Below are positions 31,728 to 40,122 of a stretch of 64,000 nt of DNA, piece by piece. The DNA is taken from contig NZ_JBBHER010000008.1 in NCBI RefSeq assembly GCF_037646705.1, forward strand, positions 62,001 to 126,000. The letters are read 5' to 3'. The notes beneath the pieces are model-generated. The model searched no databases and was not told the origin of the DNA. It saw nothing but the letters and a program-made list of their open reading frames with translations. Position 1 is the first letter of the stretch, and each line of letters opens with the position of its first letter. Source of the stretch: Pikeienuella litoralis. GTDB lineage: Bacteria; Pseudomonadota; Alphaproteobacteria; Rhodobacterales; Rhodobacteraceae. The position numbers and the translations under genes are program-made.

Positions 31728-32908
31728 CCGCCAATAACGGAAGCCGCCCTGGAACCGGGCTCAAGCGCACGGCCGCGATCGTCGGCGTCGGCCATAGCGA
31801 CTGGGCGGGCGACTGGAGACGCGTGCGATCCGGCGAAAAGCCCTCCGACGCCTATGGCTACGGGGTCGCGGCGTTCAGGAACGCGCTGGCGGACGCCGGG
31901 ATCGCGCGCGATCGGATCGACGGCCTGATCGTCGGGCCCACGACCGCCTACGAGCGCATGGCGGAGATTCTCGCCATCGACCCGCGATGGGGCGATCAGG
32001 CCGACGCCGTCCTCTCTGTCATTCAGGCCTGTATGGCGATCGAGAGCGGCATGGCCGAGGTGGTGGCTCTCGTCTACGGCAATGACCAGCGCTCGGCCCA
32101 GACGCAATATGGCGGCCCCAACGCCATGGGGGGCGACGCCTTCCTGTCCTATGTCTACCATTCCCCGTGGGGACTCACCTCGCAAGGCGCGCTCTACGCG
32201 CTGACGCTCCAGGCCTACAAGCACGCGCGCGGCTTCACTGAGGCGGAACTTGGCGAGGTCGCAGTCGCCCAGCGCGGCTGGTCGTCGCTCAATCCGAACG
32301 CGATCATGCGCAAGCGGATCACGGTCGAAGACTATCTCGCCTCTCCGTATATCTGCGAGCCGCTTCACCTGTTCGACTACTGCCTCATCAATGACGGCGG
32401 CGTCGCGCTGATCATCGCCGAGGCCGAACTCGCGAAGAAAATGACCGAGCGCCCGGTCTTCATCGAGGCGGTCGGGCGGCGCGACCTCAACCAGGCCGCC
32501 ACGAGCCTGGAGCCGCGTCTCACAGACTTCTACCTGCCGGCGCAGCAGGACGTCGCGGAGCGCGTCTTCTCTACCGCGAACATCGAACCCAGGGACGTAG
32601 ACGCCTTTCAGGTCTACGACAGCTTCTCCGTGCATGTGCCCCTGGCGCTTGAGGGCTATGGCTACTGCGCCGTGGGTGAAGCCGGGCGGTTTCTGCGCGA
32701 GGAAGGCGTCGGCCCCGGCGGCAAGCTGCCGACCAACACCAGCGGCGGCCATCTGTCTGAATCATACATGCAGGGTTGGAATCACCAGATCGAATGCGTC
32801 CGCCAGCTTCGCGGCGAGTGTGGCGCGCGGCAGATCCCCGATTGCCGCTACGTCCACTACTCGTCGGATGTCGCCGGCAAAGCGGTTTCCATCATCTACG
32901 GCCGTTGA
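31724..32908 (+). CDS. Thiolase-fold protein (Ltp2/SCP2-type), possible retro-aldolase
   Basis: A 394-residue member of the thiolase superfamily nearest the lipid-transfer/SCP2 group. It has AAIVGVGHSDWAG (about 17-29), the helix with IESGMAEVVALVYG, and the C-terminal NTSGGHLSESY (338-348). At the position where a true thiolase has its nucleophilic Cys (about 16 residues before the conserved SG of that helix) I see Asp/Ala. A Cys lies only six residues before it. NTSGG is not followed by GHP. This pattern recalls Ltp2, a thiolase-fold aldolase that cleaves 3-hydroxyacyl-CoA with a DUF35 partner, and such a partner is encoded next. Confidence 0.82.
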   Translation: MTANNGSRPGTGLKRTAAIVGVGHSDWAGDWRRVRSGEKPSDAYGYGVAAFRNALADAGIARDRIDGLIVGPTTAYERMAEILAIDPRWGDQADAVLSVIQACMAIESGMAEVVALVYGNDQRSAQTQYGGPNAMGGDAFLSYVYHSPWGLTSQGALYALTLQAYKHARGFTEAELGEVAVAQRGWSSLNPNAIMRKRITVEDYLASPYICEPLHLFDYCLINDGGVALIIAEAELAKKMTERPVFIEAVGRRDLNQAATSLEPRLTDFYLPAQQDVAERVFSTANIEPRDVDAFQVYDSFSVHVPLALEGYGYCAVGEAGRFLREEGVGPGGKLPTNTSGGHLSESYMQGWNHQIECVRQLRGECGARQIPDCRYVHYSSDVAGKAVSIIYGR

Positions 32909-32915
32909 GAGAGCC

Positions 32916-33353
32916 ATGAACATATCCGAGATCCAGACGCCGCAGCCCGTCCTCGGGCTGTACGAAGAACCGATGTGGGAGAGCATCCGCGCCAGGAAAA
33001 TGCGGCTCCAGCGTTGCAGCGACTGCGGCGCCACTCGATATCCGCCCGGGCCGACCTGCCCGGCGTGCCTGTCCGCGAACGCCGAGTGGGAGCCCATCTC
33101 GGGTCGGGGCGTTATCGTCTCCTGGGTGGTGTTTCATCGCCAGTATCTGCCCGCCTACAGCGCGCCCTACAACGTGATCGCGGTGAGGCTGGAGGAAGGG
33201 CCGATTTTCATCAGCAATCTCGAAGGCGAGGAACCCGAGGACTCGTGGATCGGCCGGCCGGTGAGGATGGTGTACAGGGCGATGCCCGACGGCTTTCTCC
33301 TTCCACGCTTCGTTCTCGACGACGCGACAGATGCAGGATCCCCCCATGTCTGA
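32916..33353 (+). CDS. Zn-ribbon and OB-fold (DUF35) protein, partner of the thiolase-fold enzyme
   Basis: A 145-residue protein. The rubredoxin-like zinc ribbon has Cys34-x2-Cys37 and Cys48-x2-Cys51 (LQRCSDCGAT, TCPAC), followed by an OB-fold with GRGVIVSWVVFHRQYLP. DUF35 proteins form tight complexes with thiolase-fold enzymes and open their acyl-CoA channel. Examples are ChsH2(DUF35)-Ltp2 and the BbsA-BbsB pair. It starts seven bases after the thiolase-like gene and ends eight bases into the SDR gene, so all three are translationally linked. Confidence 0.9.
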   Translation: MNISEIQTPQPVLGLYEEPMWESIRARKMRLQRCSDCGATRYPPGPTCPACLSANAEWEPISGRGVIVSWVVFHRQYLPAYSAPYNVIAVRLEEGPIFISNLEGEEPEDSWIGRPVRMVYRAMPDGFLLPRFVLDDATDAGSPHV

Positions 33354-34089
33354 CGATAACCGGACCATCATCATCACCGGAGCTTCGCGCGGCATCGGGG
33401 CCGCCACCGCCCGGCTGGCCGCGGCGCGGGGCTATCGCGTCTGCGTCAATTATTCGAGCGACGCGGCTGGCGCCGCAGGCGTCGTCGACGATATCCGGAA
33501 GGGCGGCGGCGACGCCCTCGCTTTTCGAGCCGACACCTCCGACGAGGCTGAGGTCGCCGCCATGTTTGACGAGGCCGCGGCGCGGCTTGGCCCGGTCACC
33601 GACCTTGTGAACAACGCCGGTCAATCCGGCGGGACGACGCGCCTCGAAGATCTGGACGCAGCGACGCTGCGCCGGATCTTCGAGGTCAACGTCATCGGCT
33701 ACTTCCTGTGCTGCCGCGAAGCGGTGCGCCGCATGTCCACAAGAAACGGCGGAGGGGGCGGCCGGATCGTCAATGTCTCGTCGGTCGCCGCCGTAAACGG
33801 CTCGGCGGGCGAGCGCGTCCACTACGCCGCCACCAAGGGCGCGGTGAACAGCATGGGGGTGGGGTTGGCGAAGGAGGTGGCGCGCGAGGGTATCCGCGTC
33901 AACACATTCAGCCCGGGCCTGACCTGGACATCAATGAACCCGCCCGGGCGACTCGAAAAACTGGAATCGGCGGTGCCGGCCGGTCGCGCCGCGCAACCCG
34001 AGGAAATGGCGCGGGGCGTTCTCTGGCTTTTATCGGATGAGGCGGACTATGTACTAGGAGCAAATCTTGTGATGTCTGGCGGACGCTGA
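33346..34089 (+). CDS. Short-chain dehydrogenase/reductase
   Basis: A 247-residue classical SDR from the ATG at 33346. NAD(P) motif TGASRGIG is at 11-18, the NNAG motif in LVNNAGQSGG, the catalytic Ser in IVNVSSVAAV, and Tyr-x3-Lys in HYAATKGAVN. The C-terminal ANLVMSGGR end is normal. In this operon it would oxidise the 3-hydroxyacyl-CoA to a 3-ketoacyl-CoA, or reduce the product of cleavage. A start at 33331 would overlap more with the DUF35 gene. It is followed by a small hairpin, then the regulator gene. Confidence 0.88.
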   Translation: MSDDNRTIIITGASRGIGAATARLAAARGYRVCVNYSSDAAGAAGVVDDIRKGGGDALAFRADTSDEAEVAAMFDEAAARLGPVTDLVNNAGQSGGTTRLEDLDAATLRRIFEVNVIGYFLCCREAVRRMSTRNGGGGGRIVNVSSVAAVNGSAGERVHYAATKGAVNSMGVGLAKEVAREGIRVNTFSPGLTWTSMNPPGRLEKLESAVPAGRAAQPEEMARGVLWLLSDEADYVLGANLVMSGGR

Positions 34090-34093
34090 CCGA

Positions 34094-34110
34094 AACGGCG
34101 CTACGCCGTT
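34094..34110 (+). terminator. Small hairpin between SDR and regulator genes
   Basis: AACGGCG (34094-34100), loop CTA and CGCCGTT (34104-34110) form a 7-bp stem in the 35-base gap. There is no U run. It may dampen read-through into the regulator gene or be chance in this GC-rich sequence. Confidence 0.35.
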
Positions 34111-34124
34111 GATGAGAGGACTCC

Positions 34125-34823
34125 ATGGCCTTCAGAACGAAACAGGATCACGTCTCCGAGATACTTCGGGAACGCATCATTTCGGGCTTCTACAAGCGGG
34201 GCCAAAAGCTGAAGCAGTCCGACATCGCCAACGAATTGGGCGTCTCGGTCACGCCGGTGCGCGAGGCTCTGCGCAATCTCGAAGCCGAAGGCTACGTTCT
34301 CGGATTATCGCATCGCGGCGTGCTCGTCCCGCACTTCATCATCGAGCAAGCCGAAGAGCTTTACGAACTGAGGCTGACGCTGGAGCGGGACCTCACGGTG
34401 CATGCGTTTCCCGCTGTGACGCGGCAGGCGCTCGCCGAACTCAAGGAACGTCACCGTGACTGCCTCAGGGCCTACCGCGCCGAAGAGCGTCTTGAACTTC
34501 GCGCCGCCAACTATCGGTTCCACTTTCGCTTCTACGAGCTTGCGAACCGGCCCCAGACCTTGCAGTTCGTGCGGGTTCTCTGGGCCAAATATCCCTTTCA
34601 TCTCCTCGATGCGATAGATCTGCGCGTGACGCGCGTCATCGGGGAGCATGAGGAGTTCTTGGCGACACTCGAGTCAGGCGATGTGGATGGCGCCGCCGCG
34701 GCGATGGTGAAGCATATCAAGCGCGGCTGGGAGGAGTTCAGCCGAGCCCATCCGCGCACGCATGCCGACGGCGCCGCCGCAGCGGAGGCGACGCCGCGGA
34801 TCGCCACAAAGACCGGGCTCTGA
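34125..34823 (+). CDS. GntR family regulator, FCD subfamily
   Basis: A 232-residue protein. The N-terminal winged helix-turn-helix (about 8-70) contains QSDIANELGVSVTPVREALRNL broken by the usual turn. The C-terminal all-helical FCD domain keeps metal-ligand histidines in NYRFHFRFYEL, IGEHEEFL and MVKHIKRG, so it probably binds a carboxylate ligand through a metal. It is the likely regulator of the surrounding operon and may sense the imported acid or its product. The AT-rich dyad at 25938-25970 is the best operator candidate. Confidence 0.88.
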   Translation: MAFRTKQDHVSEILRERIISGFYKRGQKLKQSDIANELGVSVTPVREALRNLEAEGYVLGLSHRGVLVPHFIIEQAEELYELRLTLERDLTVHAFPAVTRQALAELKERHRDCLRAYRAEERLELRAANYRFHFRFYELANRPQTLQFVRVLWAKYPFHLLDAIDLRVTRVIGEHEEFLATLESGDVDGAAAAMVKHIKRGWEEFSRAHPRTHADGAAAAEATPRIATKTGL

Positions 34824-34825
34824 CC

Positions 34826-35617
34826 GTGAGAGACATGCGGCATGTGAACCTCAGGCGCGCGCGGTTGTGGCGCATTCCGGACCAAACCGCTGGCTCCCTC
34901 CCCACTATTCTCTTCGTCCACGGAGCGTGGCTAGGCGCCTGGACGTTTGAGAACTTTCTTGGATATTTCGCCGAACGCGGCGTCGGCTGCGCGGCTATCG
35001 ACCTGCGCGGCCATGGCGGTCTCGCCCAGGATGACGTGTTTCTCGCGTCGGGTCAGAGGGAAATGGCGGAGGATGTCGTCGAGGCGTGCGAGGCCATCGG
35101 CGGCGACGTGGTGGTTGCCGGTCACAGCGCCGGCGCGGCCGTGGCGGCGATAGCCGCAAGCCGCTTCCCGACGGTCGGGCTTGTCCTGCTCGCCCCGTCG
35201 CCGCCCGGACAGCTTCCCGGGCTTGAGCCTCAGGCGCCGGTGCCGGACGGGCGACCGTTCGCGCCGGGCTCGATCGAACACGTCAAGCGCAAGTTCGTGC
35301 CGAATTTCTCGCACCAAGAGGCGGTCGACTTCGCGGGGCGGCTGGTCCACGAGAGCCCGACTCTGCTCAATGACCGCCGCTTGCTTCGTGTAGAGATCGA
35401 CCGTTCGCGCATCAGCGGCCCTGCGCTGTGTCTCTCGGCTGAGAAGGAGTTGGGCGACTTTCACAAACCCGGTCAAGATCTCGCCACCGCCAGATTTTAC
35501 GATGCCGAGTATTGGTTCCTTACGGGCGCCGGACACTGCTTCTCGCTGGAGCCCCGCTGGCGCGATGCGGCCTCTGTGATCGAGCGATGGTACGGCAAGC
35601 ACTTCCGCATCCCGTAA
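34826..35617 (+). CDS. Alpha/beta hydrolase
   Basis: A 263-residue alpha/beta-hydrolase with a GTG start at 34826 (an ATG lies at 34835). The oxyanion region is LFVHGAWLGAWTF, the nucleophile elbow is GHSAGAA with its Ser, and the catalytic His is in LTGAGHCFSLEP. No signal peptide is present. It could hydrolyse an ester, lactone or thioester upstream or downstream of the CoA steps. The start is two bases after the regulator stop. The end of the gene is followed by the IstB relic. Confidence 0.82.
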   Translation: MRDMRHVNLRRARLWRIPDQTAGSLPTILFVHGAWLGAWTFENFLGYFAERGVGCAAIDLRGHGGLAQDDVFLASGQREMAEDVVEACEAIGGDVVVAGHSAGAAVAAIAASRFPTVGLVLLAPSPPGQLPGLEPQAPVPDGRPFAPGSIEHVKRKFVPNFSHQEAVDFAGRLVHESPTLLNDRRLLRVEIDRSRISGPALCLSAEKELGDFHKPGQDLATARFYDAEYWFLTGAGHCFSLEPRWRDAASVIERWYGKHFRIP

Positions 35618-35641
35618 GTTTGGGAGCATCCACCACAGTCC

Positions 35642-35752
35642 GTTGACGAGCGCGGCGGCGATGATGAAGCTGACCGACAGCCCCCTCTGGCGCGCGACCA
35701 GATTCAGGCCGAGGGCGACATGGGTCTTGGCCGCGCCGTTCGGGCCGCCCGT
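35642..35752 (-). pseudogene. istB: Relic of an IS21-family IstB ATPase helper
   Basis: About 37 codons on the minus strand read GGPNGAAKTHVALGLNLVAR, then a short QRGLSVSFIIAAALVN. This aligns with the Walker A region of IstB, GGPGTGKTHLAIALG, and its following strand (RFTTAAALVN). The lysine-threonine of the P-loop remains, but the glycines are altered and stop codons close the frame on both sides. No istA could be recognised; the surrounding 290 bases (35618-35911) hold nothing else that I can identify. The relic lies between the two oppositely oriented halves of the catabolic block. Confidence 0.65.
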
Positions 35753-35911
35753 TCAGCCCTGGCGCATCTCATCAACCGGACGACGCGCCCGGTCAAACGG
35801 CTCCCGATCAATGGGCGCTGGCGGGCTGGGCGCGCGCCGGCGGTTCCGGCGTCGCCTCAGGTCGATGATTTCACGCGCCTCAGCCGGTTCGGGCGACGGC
35901 CCGACCATGCC

Positions 35912-36673
35912 TCACAACTGAACCCCCTTGGTCAGCGCGCCATCGACCAGCAGATTGGCGCCGGAGGTGAAGCTGGACGCCGGACTGGCGAGGAACACCA
36001 CTCCCCGCGCCACCTCCTCCGGTTTCGCCATGCGGCCCATGGGATTGAGCGCCAGCGCCTCCGAAAACAGGGTCGGGTCGCCGGATTCGATGCCGTGCCA
36101 GATGCCGCCTTCGAAATAGGTGTTGCCCGGCGAAACCGTGTTGGCGCGGATGCCCTTGGGCGCCAGCTTGTATGCGAGGCCTTGCGCATAGTGGACGATG
36201 GCCGCCTTGAACGCGCCATAGGCGGGGCCGGTGAAATCGATCTCGCGGCCGGAGACGGACGAAATCAGCGTGATCGACGCCGCGTCGCTCTTCTCGAGCC
36301 AAGGCATCGAGGCGTTCACCAGGCGGACACAATGCATCATGTCGGTGTCGAACCCGCTGCGCCAGGCGTCTTCGTCATCCGCCACGGCGAGCGCCGAGAC
36401 GTTGCCGATGACGATGTCGATGCCGCCCAGCGCTTCCCCCGCGTCGGCGACCCAGCGTTCCATAGCCGCCTTGTCCGAGACATCCACCGCAGAGCCGTGC
36501 GCCGTGGCTCCCCCCGCCGTCAGCCGCCCGACGACGGCCTCGACGTCCGCGCCCGTGCGCGCGCAGATCGATACGGAGGCGCCCTCGGCGGCCAGGATCT
36601 CGGCGCAGCGAAGGCCGATCCCCTTGCTGCCGCCGGTGACCAGGGCGCGAAGCCCGCTGAGACCCAGATCCAT
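35912..36673 (-). CDS. Short-chain dehydrogenase/reductase (TRAP operon)
   Basis: A 253-residue classical SDR. Cofactor motif TGGSKGIG is at 14-21, DVSDKAAMERW carries the adenine-pocket Asp, and SSVSGREIDFTGPAYGAFKAA is the active-site region with Ser, Tyr and Lys (given here as two adjacent pieces SSVSGREIDF and TGPAYGAFKAA). It follows dctM by 182 bases on the same strand, probably as the last gene of a dctPQM-SDR operon. The substrate is unknown; it could act on the acid carried by the TRAP system. Confidence 0.86.
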   Translation of the reverse strand: MDLGLSGLRALVTGGSKGIGLRCAEILAAEGASVSICARTGADVEAVVGRLTAGGATAHGSAVDVSDKAAMERWVADAGEALGGIDIVIGNVSALAVADDEDAWRSGFDTDMMHCVRLVNASMPWLEKSDAASITLISSVSGREIDFTGPAYGAFKAAIVHYAQGLAYKLAPKGIRANTVSPGNTYFEGGIWHGIESGDPTLFSEALALNPMGRMAKPEEVARGVVFLASPASSFTSGANLLVDGALTKGVQL

Positions 36674-36855
36674 TCTTGTTCCTCCCGCCGCTATTTTAGA
36701 TCATGTTTTTCAATGGCTGCGCCGAGAGTATATTTCGGATCGGCCATGTTGCCCAGCCGGACCTTGCCGCACATCGTCAACGGCGAACAGGCGCCGCTCT
36801 CCGATCGCCCGGTTTCAGCCGCGCCCCGGGGCGGGCAGGCGCGCAGGGCCGCCAC

Positions 36856-38427
36856 TCAGTTGTTCATCAGATTCGGCAGCCATGTCACGATGCCCGGCCA
36901 GATCCAGATCATAACCAGCGCCAGCAGCTGGATTCCGACGAAGGGCGCAATGCCCTTGTAGATATCGGTCGTCTTGATCTCGGGCGGCGCCACGCCCTTG
37001 AGATAGAACAGCGAAAACCCGAAGGGCGGCGTCAGGAACGAGGTCTGCAGGATCAGGCACATCATGATGCCGAGCCAGATCGGCTGCGCGCCCATGAAGA
37101 ACAGCACCGGCGCCACCAGCGGCACTACGATGTAAATGATCTCAACGATATCGAGGAAAAAGCCCAGAACGAACATCACCGCCAGCACGACGAATGTCAC
37201 GGCGATCAGCCCGCCGGGCAAGCCGGTCAGAAAATCGTGCACGATGTCGTCGCCGCCCATCCCGCGAAACACCAGCGAAAAGAGCGCGGCGCCGATCATG
37301 ATCGAGAAGATCATGCTGGTGATCTTGACGGTCGATTGAAACGTCGGCGCCAGAAGCTTCTGCGCGTGCAGCTTGGCGAAACTTATCATCAACGAGCCGA
37401 CGGTCATCAGCGACAAGACGCAGGCGGCGGCGATAGCCACCCATGTTCCGACGCTTTTGTCCGACAGGGTGACGCGCAGGTCCACGAAGCCGCGCAGGAT
37501 CAACAACGCCACCAGCGCGACAAGCCCGAGCATGATCGGGCGGTTCCAGCGGGGATCGCATTTCATTCCCGCCAGAAACGTCGCGCCGACGGCGCCGACC
37601 GACGCCGCCTCGGTCGGGGTGGCGACGCCGGCGATGATCGAGCCGAGAACCGCAAAGATCAGCAGCAAGGGCGAGATCAGCGCGCGGAGCAGGCCCGCCC
37701 ACGAGGGCGCGCCGTCATCACCGTCGGCCCTCTGGATCGGCGGGCTCGATTTCGGCCAGATGATGGCGACGATCAATTGCAGCACGATATAGAGTCCGGC
37801 CAGCATCAGGCCGGGCAACAGCCCGCCGGCGAAAAGATCGCCCACCGACAGCGGCTCAGGCGAAAAATTTCCGGCCTTCAGCTGCGCCTGCTGGTAAGCT
37901 GGCGACAGCGCGTCGCCGAGCAGGATCAGCACGGTCGAGGGCGGAATGATCTGCCCCAGCGTGCCGGCCGAGGCGATGGAGCCGCAGGCCAGCGGTTTGG
38001 AATAGCCATTGCGCAGCATCAAGGGCAGCGACACCAGCCCCATCGCCACGACGGTCGCGCCGACGATGCCGGTCGACGCCGCCAGCAGCGCGCCGACAAT
38101 GGTCACGGATATGCCGAGGCCGCCGGGAATCTTGCCCATCAGCCGCGCCATGGAATACAGGAGCTCTTCAGCGACTTTCGAGCGTTCGAGGATCACGCCC
38201 ATCGCCACGAAGAGCGGGATCGCGACCAGCACCTCATTGGTGATGATGCCGAAAATCCGCTCGGGGTAGAACCCCAGAAACGACGGGTCGAACAGGCCGA
38301 GGCTATACCCGATCCCCGCAAAGATCAGCGAAACGCCCCCCAGCGAGAACGCGACCGGAAAGCCGGTCAGCAGCGCCACTGCGGAAAAGGCGAAAAAGAG
38401 CAGCGCGAAGAGTTCCTGAATGGTCAT
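36856..38427 (-). CDS. dctM: TRAP transporter large permease DctM
   Basis: A 523-residue membrane protein with about 12-14 helices, the ion-coupled translocation subunit of a tripartite transporter. Family pieces include GFPVAFSLGGVSLIFAGIGY, VPLFVAMGVILERSKVAEEL, the GALLAASTGIVGATVVAMG loop and the C-terminal QTSFLTPPFGFSLFYLKGVA. It is longer than typical 425-residue DctM through an insertion of extra helices around residues 235-370, a form seen with TakP-like binding proteins. It overlaps dctQ as ATGA. Confidence 0.92.
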   Translation of the reverse strand: MTIQELFALLFFAFSAVALLTGFPVAFSLGGVSLIFAGIGYSLGLFDPSFLGFYPERIFGIITNEVLVAIPLFVAMGVILERSKVAEELLYSMARLMGKIPGGLGISVTIVGALLAASTGIVGATVVAMGLVSLPLMLRNGYSKPLACGSIASAGTLGQIIPPSTVLILLGDALSPAYQQAQLKAGNFSPEPLSVGDLFAGGLLPGLMLAGLYIVLQLIVAIIWPKSSPPIQRADGDDGAPSWAGLLRALISPLLLIFAVLGSIIAGVATPTEAASVGAVGATFLAGMKCDPRWNRPIMLGLVALVALLILRGFVDLRVTLSDKSVGTWVAIAAACVLSLMTVGSLMISFAKLHAQKLLAPTFQSTVKITSMIFSIMIGAALFSLVFRGMGGDDIVHDFLTGLPGGLIAVTFVVLAVMFVLGFFLDIVEIIYIVVPLVAPVLFFMGAQPIWLGIMMCLILQTSFLTPPFGFSLFYLKGVAPPEIKTTDIYKGIAPFVGIQLLALVMIWIWPGIVTWLPNLMNN

Positions 38428-38963
38428 GCCTCGCGCTTCGGGCCGTCCGCGCCGACGAGTGTTCGGACCGCGCGCCAGATCATCGACAGCCCCTGCAGGA
38501 ACAGCAGCGCGGCGAAACAGAGGATCAGCGTCTTGAGCAGAAAGACCCCTGGAAGGCCGGACATTTCCCGCGAGCTTTCAAACACGCTCCACGAACGCAG
38601 CACATAGCCCATCGCGTCGAAAAAGATGAAGATCGACAGCGGCAGCAGGTAAACCGCCGCGCCGAACACATCCAGCGCGGCCTGGGCGCGGGCGCTGCGA
38701 TTGGAATAGAACAGATCGAGCCGCACATGCCCGTCCTTGAGCAGGGTGTAGGCGCAGAGGATCATCAGAATGAAGGCATGGATATAGATGATGCTCTCTT
38801 GCAGCTTGATCGACCCGACGCCGAACACATAGCGCAGCAGCACCACCGCGAACTGGTTGAGGATCAGAAGGCCGACGAGCCAGGAGAACACCACGCCGAG
38901 CGCATTGTTGATCCGATCGACTCCGGAAAAGAGCTTTTCAAGCAACGCGGTCTCCCGCCCCAT
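38424..38963 (-). CDS. dctQ: TRAP transporter small permease DctQ
   Basis: A 179-residue four-helix membrane protein. The helices are at about 20-42, 52-72, 98-118 and 142-164. The conserved DctQ features RYVFGVGSIKLQE (helix 2 approach) and DGHVRLDLFYSNRS are present. It pairs with the downstream DctM, whose start overlaps this stop. It lies 58 bases after the binding-protein gene, in the common order P-Q-M. Confidence 0.9.
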   Translation of the reverse strand: MGRETALLEKLFSGVDRINNALGVVFSWLVGLLILNQFAVVLLRYVFGVGSIKLQESIIYIHAFILMILCAYTLLKDGHVRLDLFYSNRSARAQAALDVFGAAVYLLPLSIFIFFDAMGYVLRSWSVFESSREMSGLPGVFLLKTLILCFAALLFLQGLSMIWRAVRTLVGADGPKREA

Positions 38964-39021
38964 AATCTGGATGTGGCCGCCTCACCCTCGCGGGCGAGAC
39001 GGCCAGCCTCGTTATCAGCGC

Positions 39022-40122
39022 TCAGAGCGTGTCGAGATAGACCTGACGCTTGTTCAGATAGGCCCCGAGGGAGATCCGGGTCCATCCGGCGATCTCGTTG
39101 CGAAAAGCGACATAGCTGTCATGGATGCGGCCGGTCAGATCGTCCTCCTTGGCGACCTCGGCCAGCACCTCGTCCGTCGCCTTGCCGAACGCCTGGAACA
39201 CATCGTCGGGGAACTCGCGCAACTCGACGCCATGCTCTTCGACAAGCGCGGTCAACGATTTGATGTTGTGATGGAAATACTCCGCCGGAACGTTGGTGTT
39301 CTCCGACCGGCAGACCGTTTCGATGATGGCGCGGTCAACCTCGCTCAGGCTGTTCCACAGCTCCAGATTGGTGCCGAGGCAGAGCGCCGACGCGGGTTCG
39401 TGGAAACCCGGCCAGTAGTAGTATTTCGCGACCTTGTGAAAGCCGAAAGCGAGGTCGTTCCACGGGCTGACGAACTCGGCCCCGTCGATGGCGCCCGATT
39501 GCAGCGAGGTGTAGATCTCGCCGCCCGGAACATTGATGACGTTGACGCCGAAACGGCGCAACACTTCGCCCCCGAGGCCCGGCATACGGAATTTGAGCCC
39601 TTTCAGATCCTCGACCGTGTTGATTTCACGGTTCAACCATCCCCCCATCTGCACGCCGTTATTGCCGCAAAGAAGGGGCTTGATCCCGAAACCGCCGCTC
39701 AGCTCGTCCCAGAGCGCCTGTCCGTCGCCATAATAGATCCAGCTGTCCAGCTCATTGGAGACCAGACCGAAAGGCACAGTCGAGAAAAAGGCGAACGCCT
39801 TGGACTTGCCCTGAAAATAGTATTCCGCCGAGTGATACATATCCGCCTTGCCGGAGGCGACCGCGTCGAACACTTCGAAGGCGGGGACCAGTTCGCCCGC
39901 GCCGTAGACCTTGATCTTGATCCGGCCTTCCGACAGCTTTTCGACCTGTTGCGCGATGCGCTCGGCGCTGGTTCCCTGACCGGGGTAATTCTTGGGCCAG
40001 GACGTCACCATCGTCAGCTCGCGCGTATTCGCCGCAATTGCGGGGCTGGCCAGACCGGCCCCCGTCGCAGCGGCGCCGCCAAGCGCCAATGTCCCGATCG
40101 CGCCTCTTCTGGTCAGCTTCAT
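39022..40122 (-). CDS. dctP: TRAP transporter solute-binding protein, TakP-like DctP
   Basis: A 366-residue periplasmic protein with a twin-arginine type leader (TRRGAIGTLALGG, residues 4-16, cleavage near ASPAIAA). The mature start, ELTMVTSWPKNYPGQGTSAE, closely recalls TakP of Rhodobacter sphaeroides, which binds alpha-keto acids as a dimer. The carboxylate-binding arginine is expected in LKGLKFRMPGLGG (about 178-190). Substrate identity cannot be read off, but a small keto or hydroxy acid is the best guess. It is the first gene of the leftward dctPQM-SDR unit. Confidence 0.88.
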   Translation of the reverse strand: MKLTRRGAIGTLALGGAAATGAGLASPAIAANTRELTMVTSWPKNYPGQGTSAERIAQQVEKLSEGRIKIKVYGAGELVPAFEVFDAVASGKADMYHSAEYYFQGKSKAFAFFSTVPFGLVSNELDSWIYYGDGQALWDELSGGFGIKPLLCGNNGVQMGGWLNREINTVEDLKGLKFRMPGLGGEVLRRFGVNVINVPGGEIYTSLQSGAIDGAEFVSPWNDLAFGFHKVAKYYYWPGFHEPASALCLGTNLELWNSLSEVDRAIIETVCRSENTNVPAEYFHHNIKSLTALVEEHGVELREFPDDVFQAFGKATDEVLAEVAKEDDLTGRIHDSYVAFRNEIAGWTRISLGAYLNKRQVYLDTL

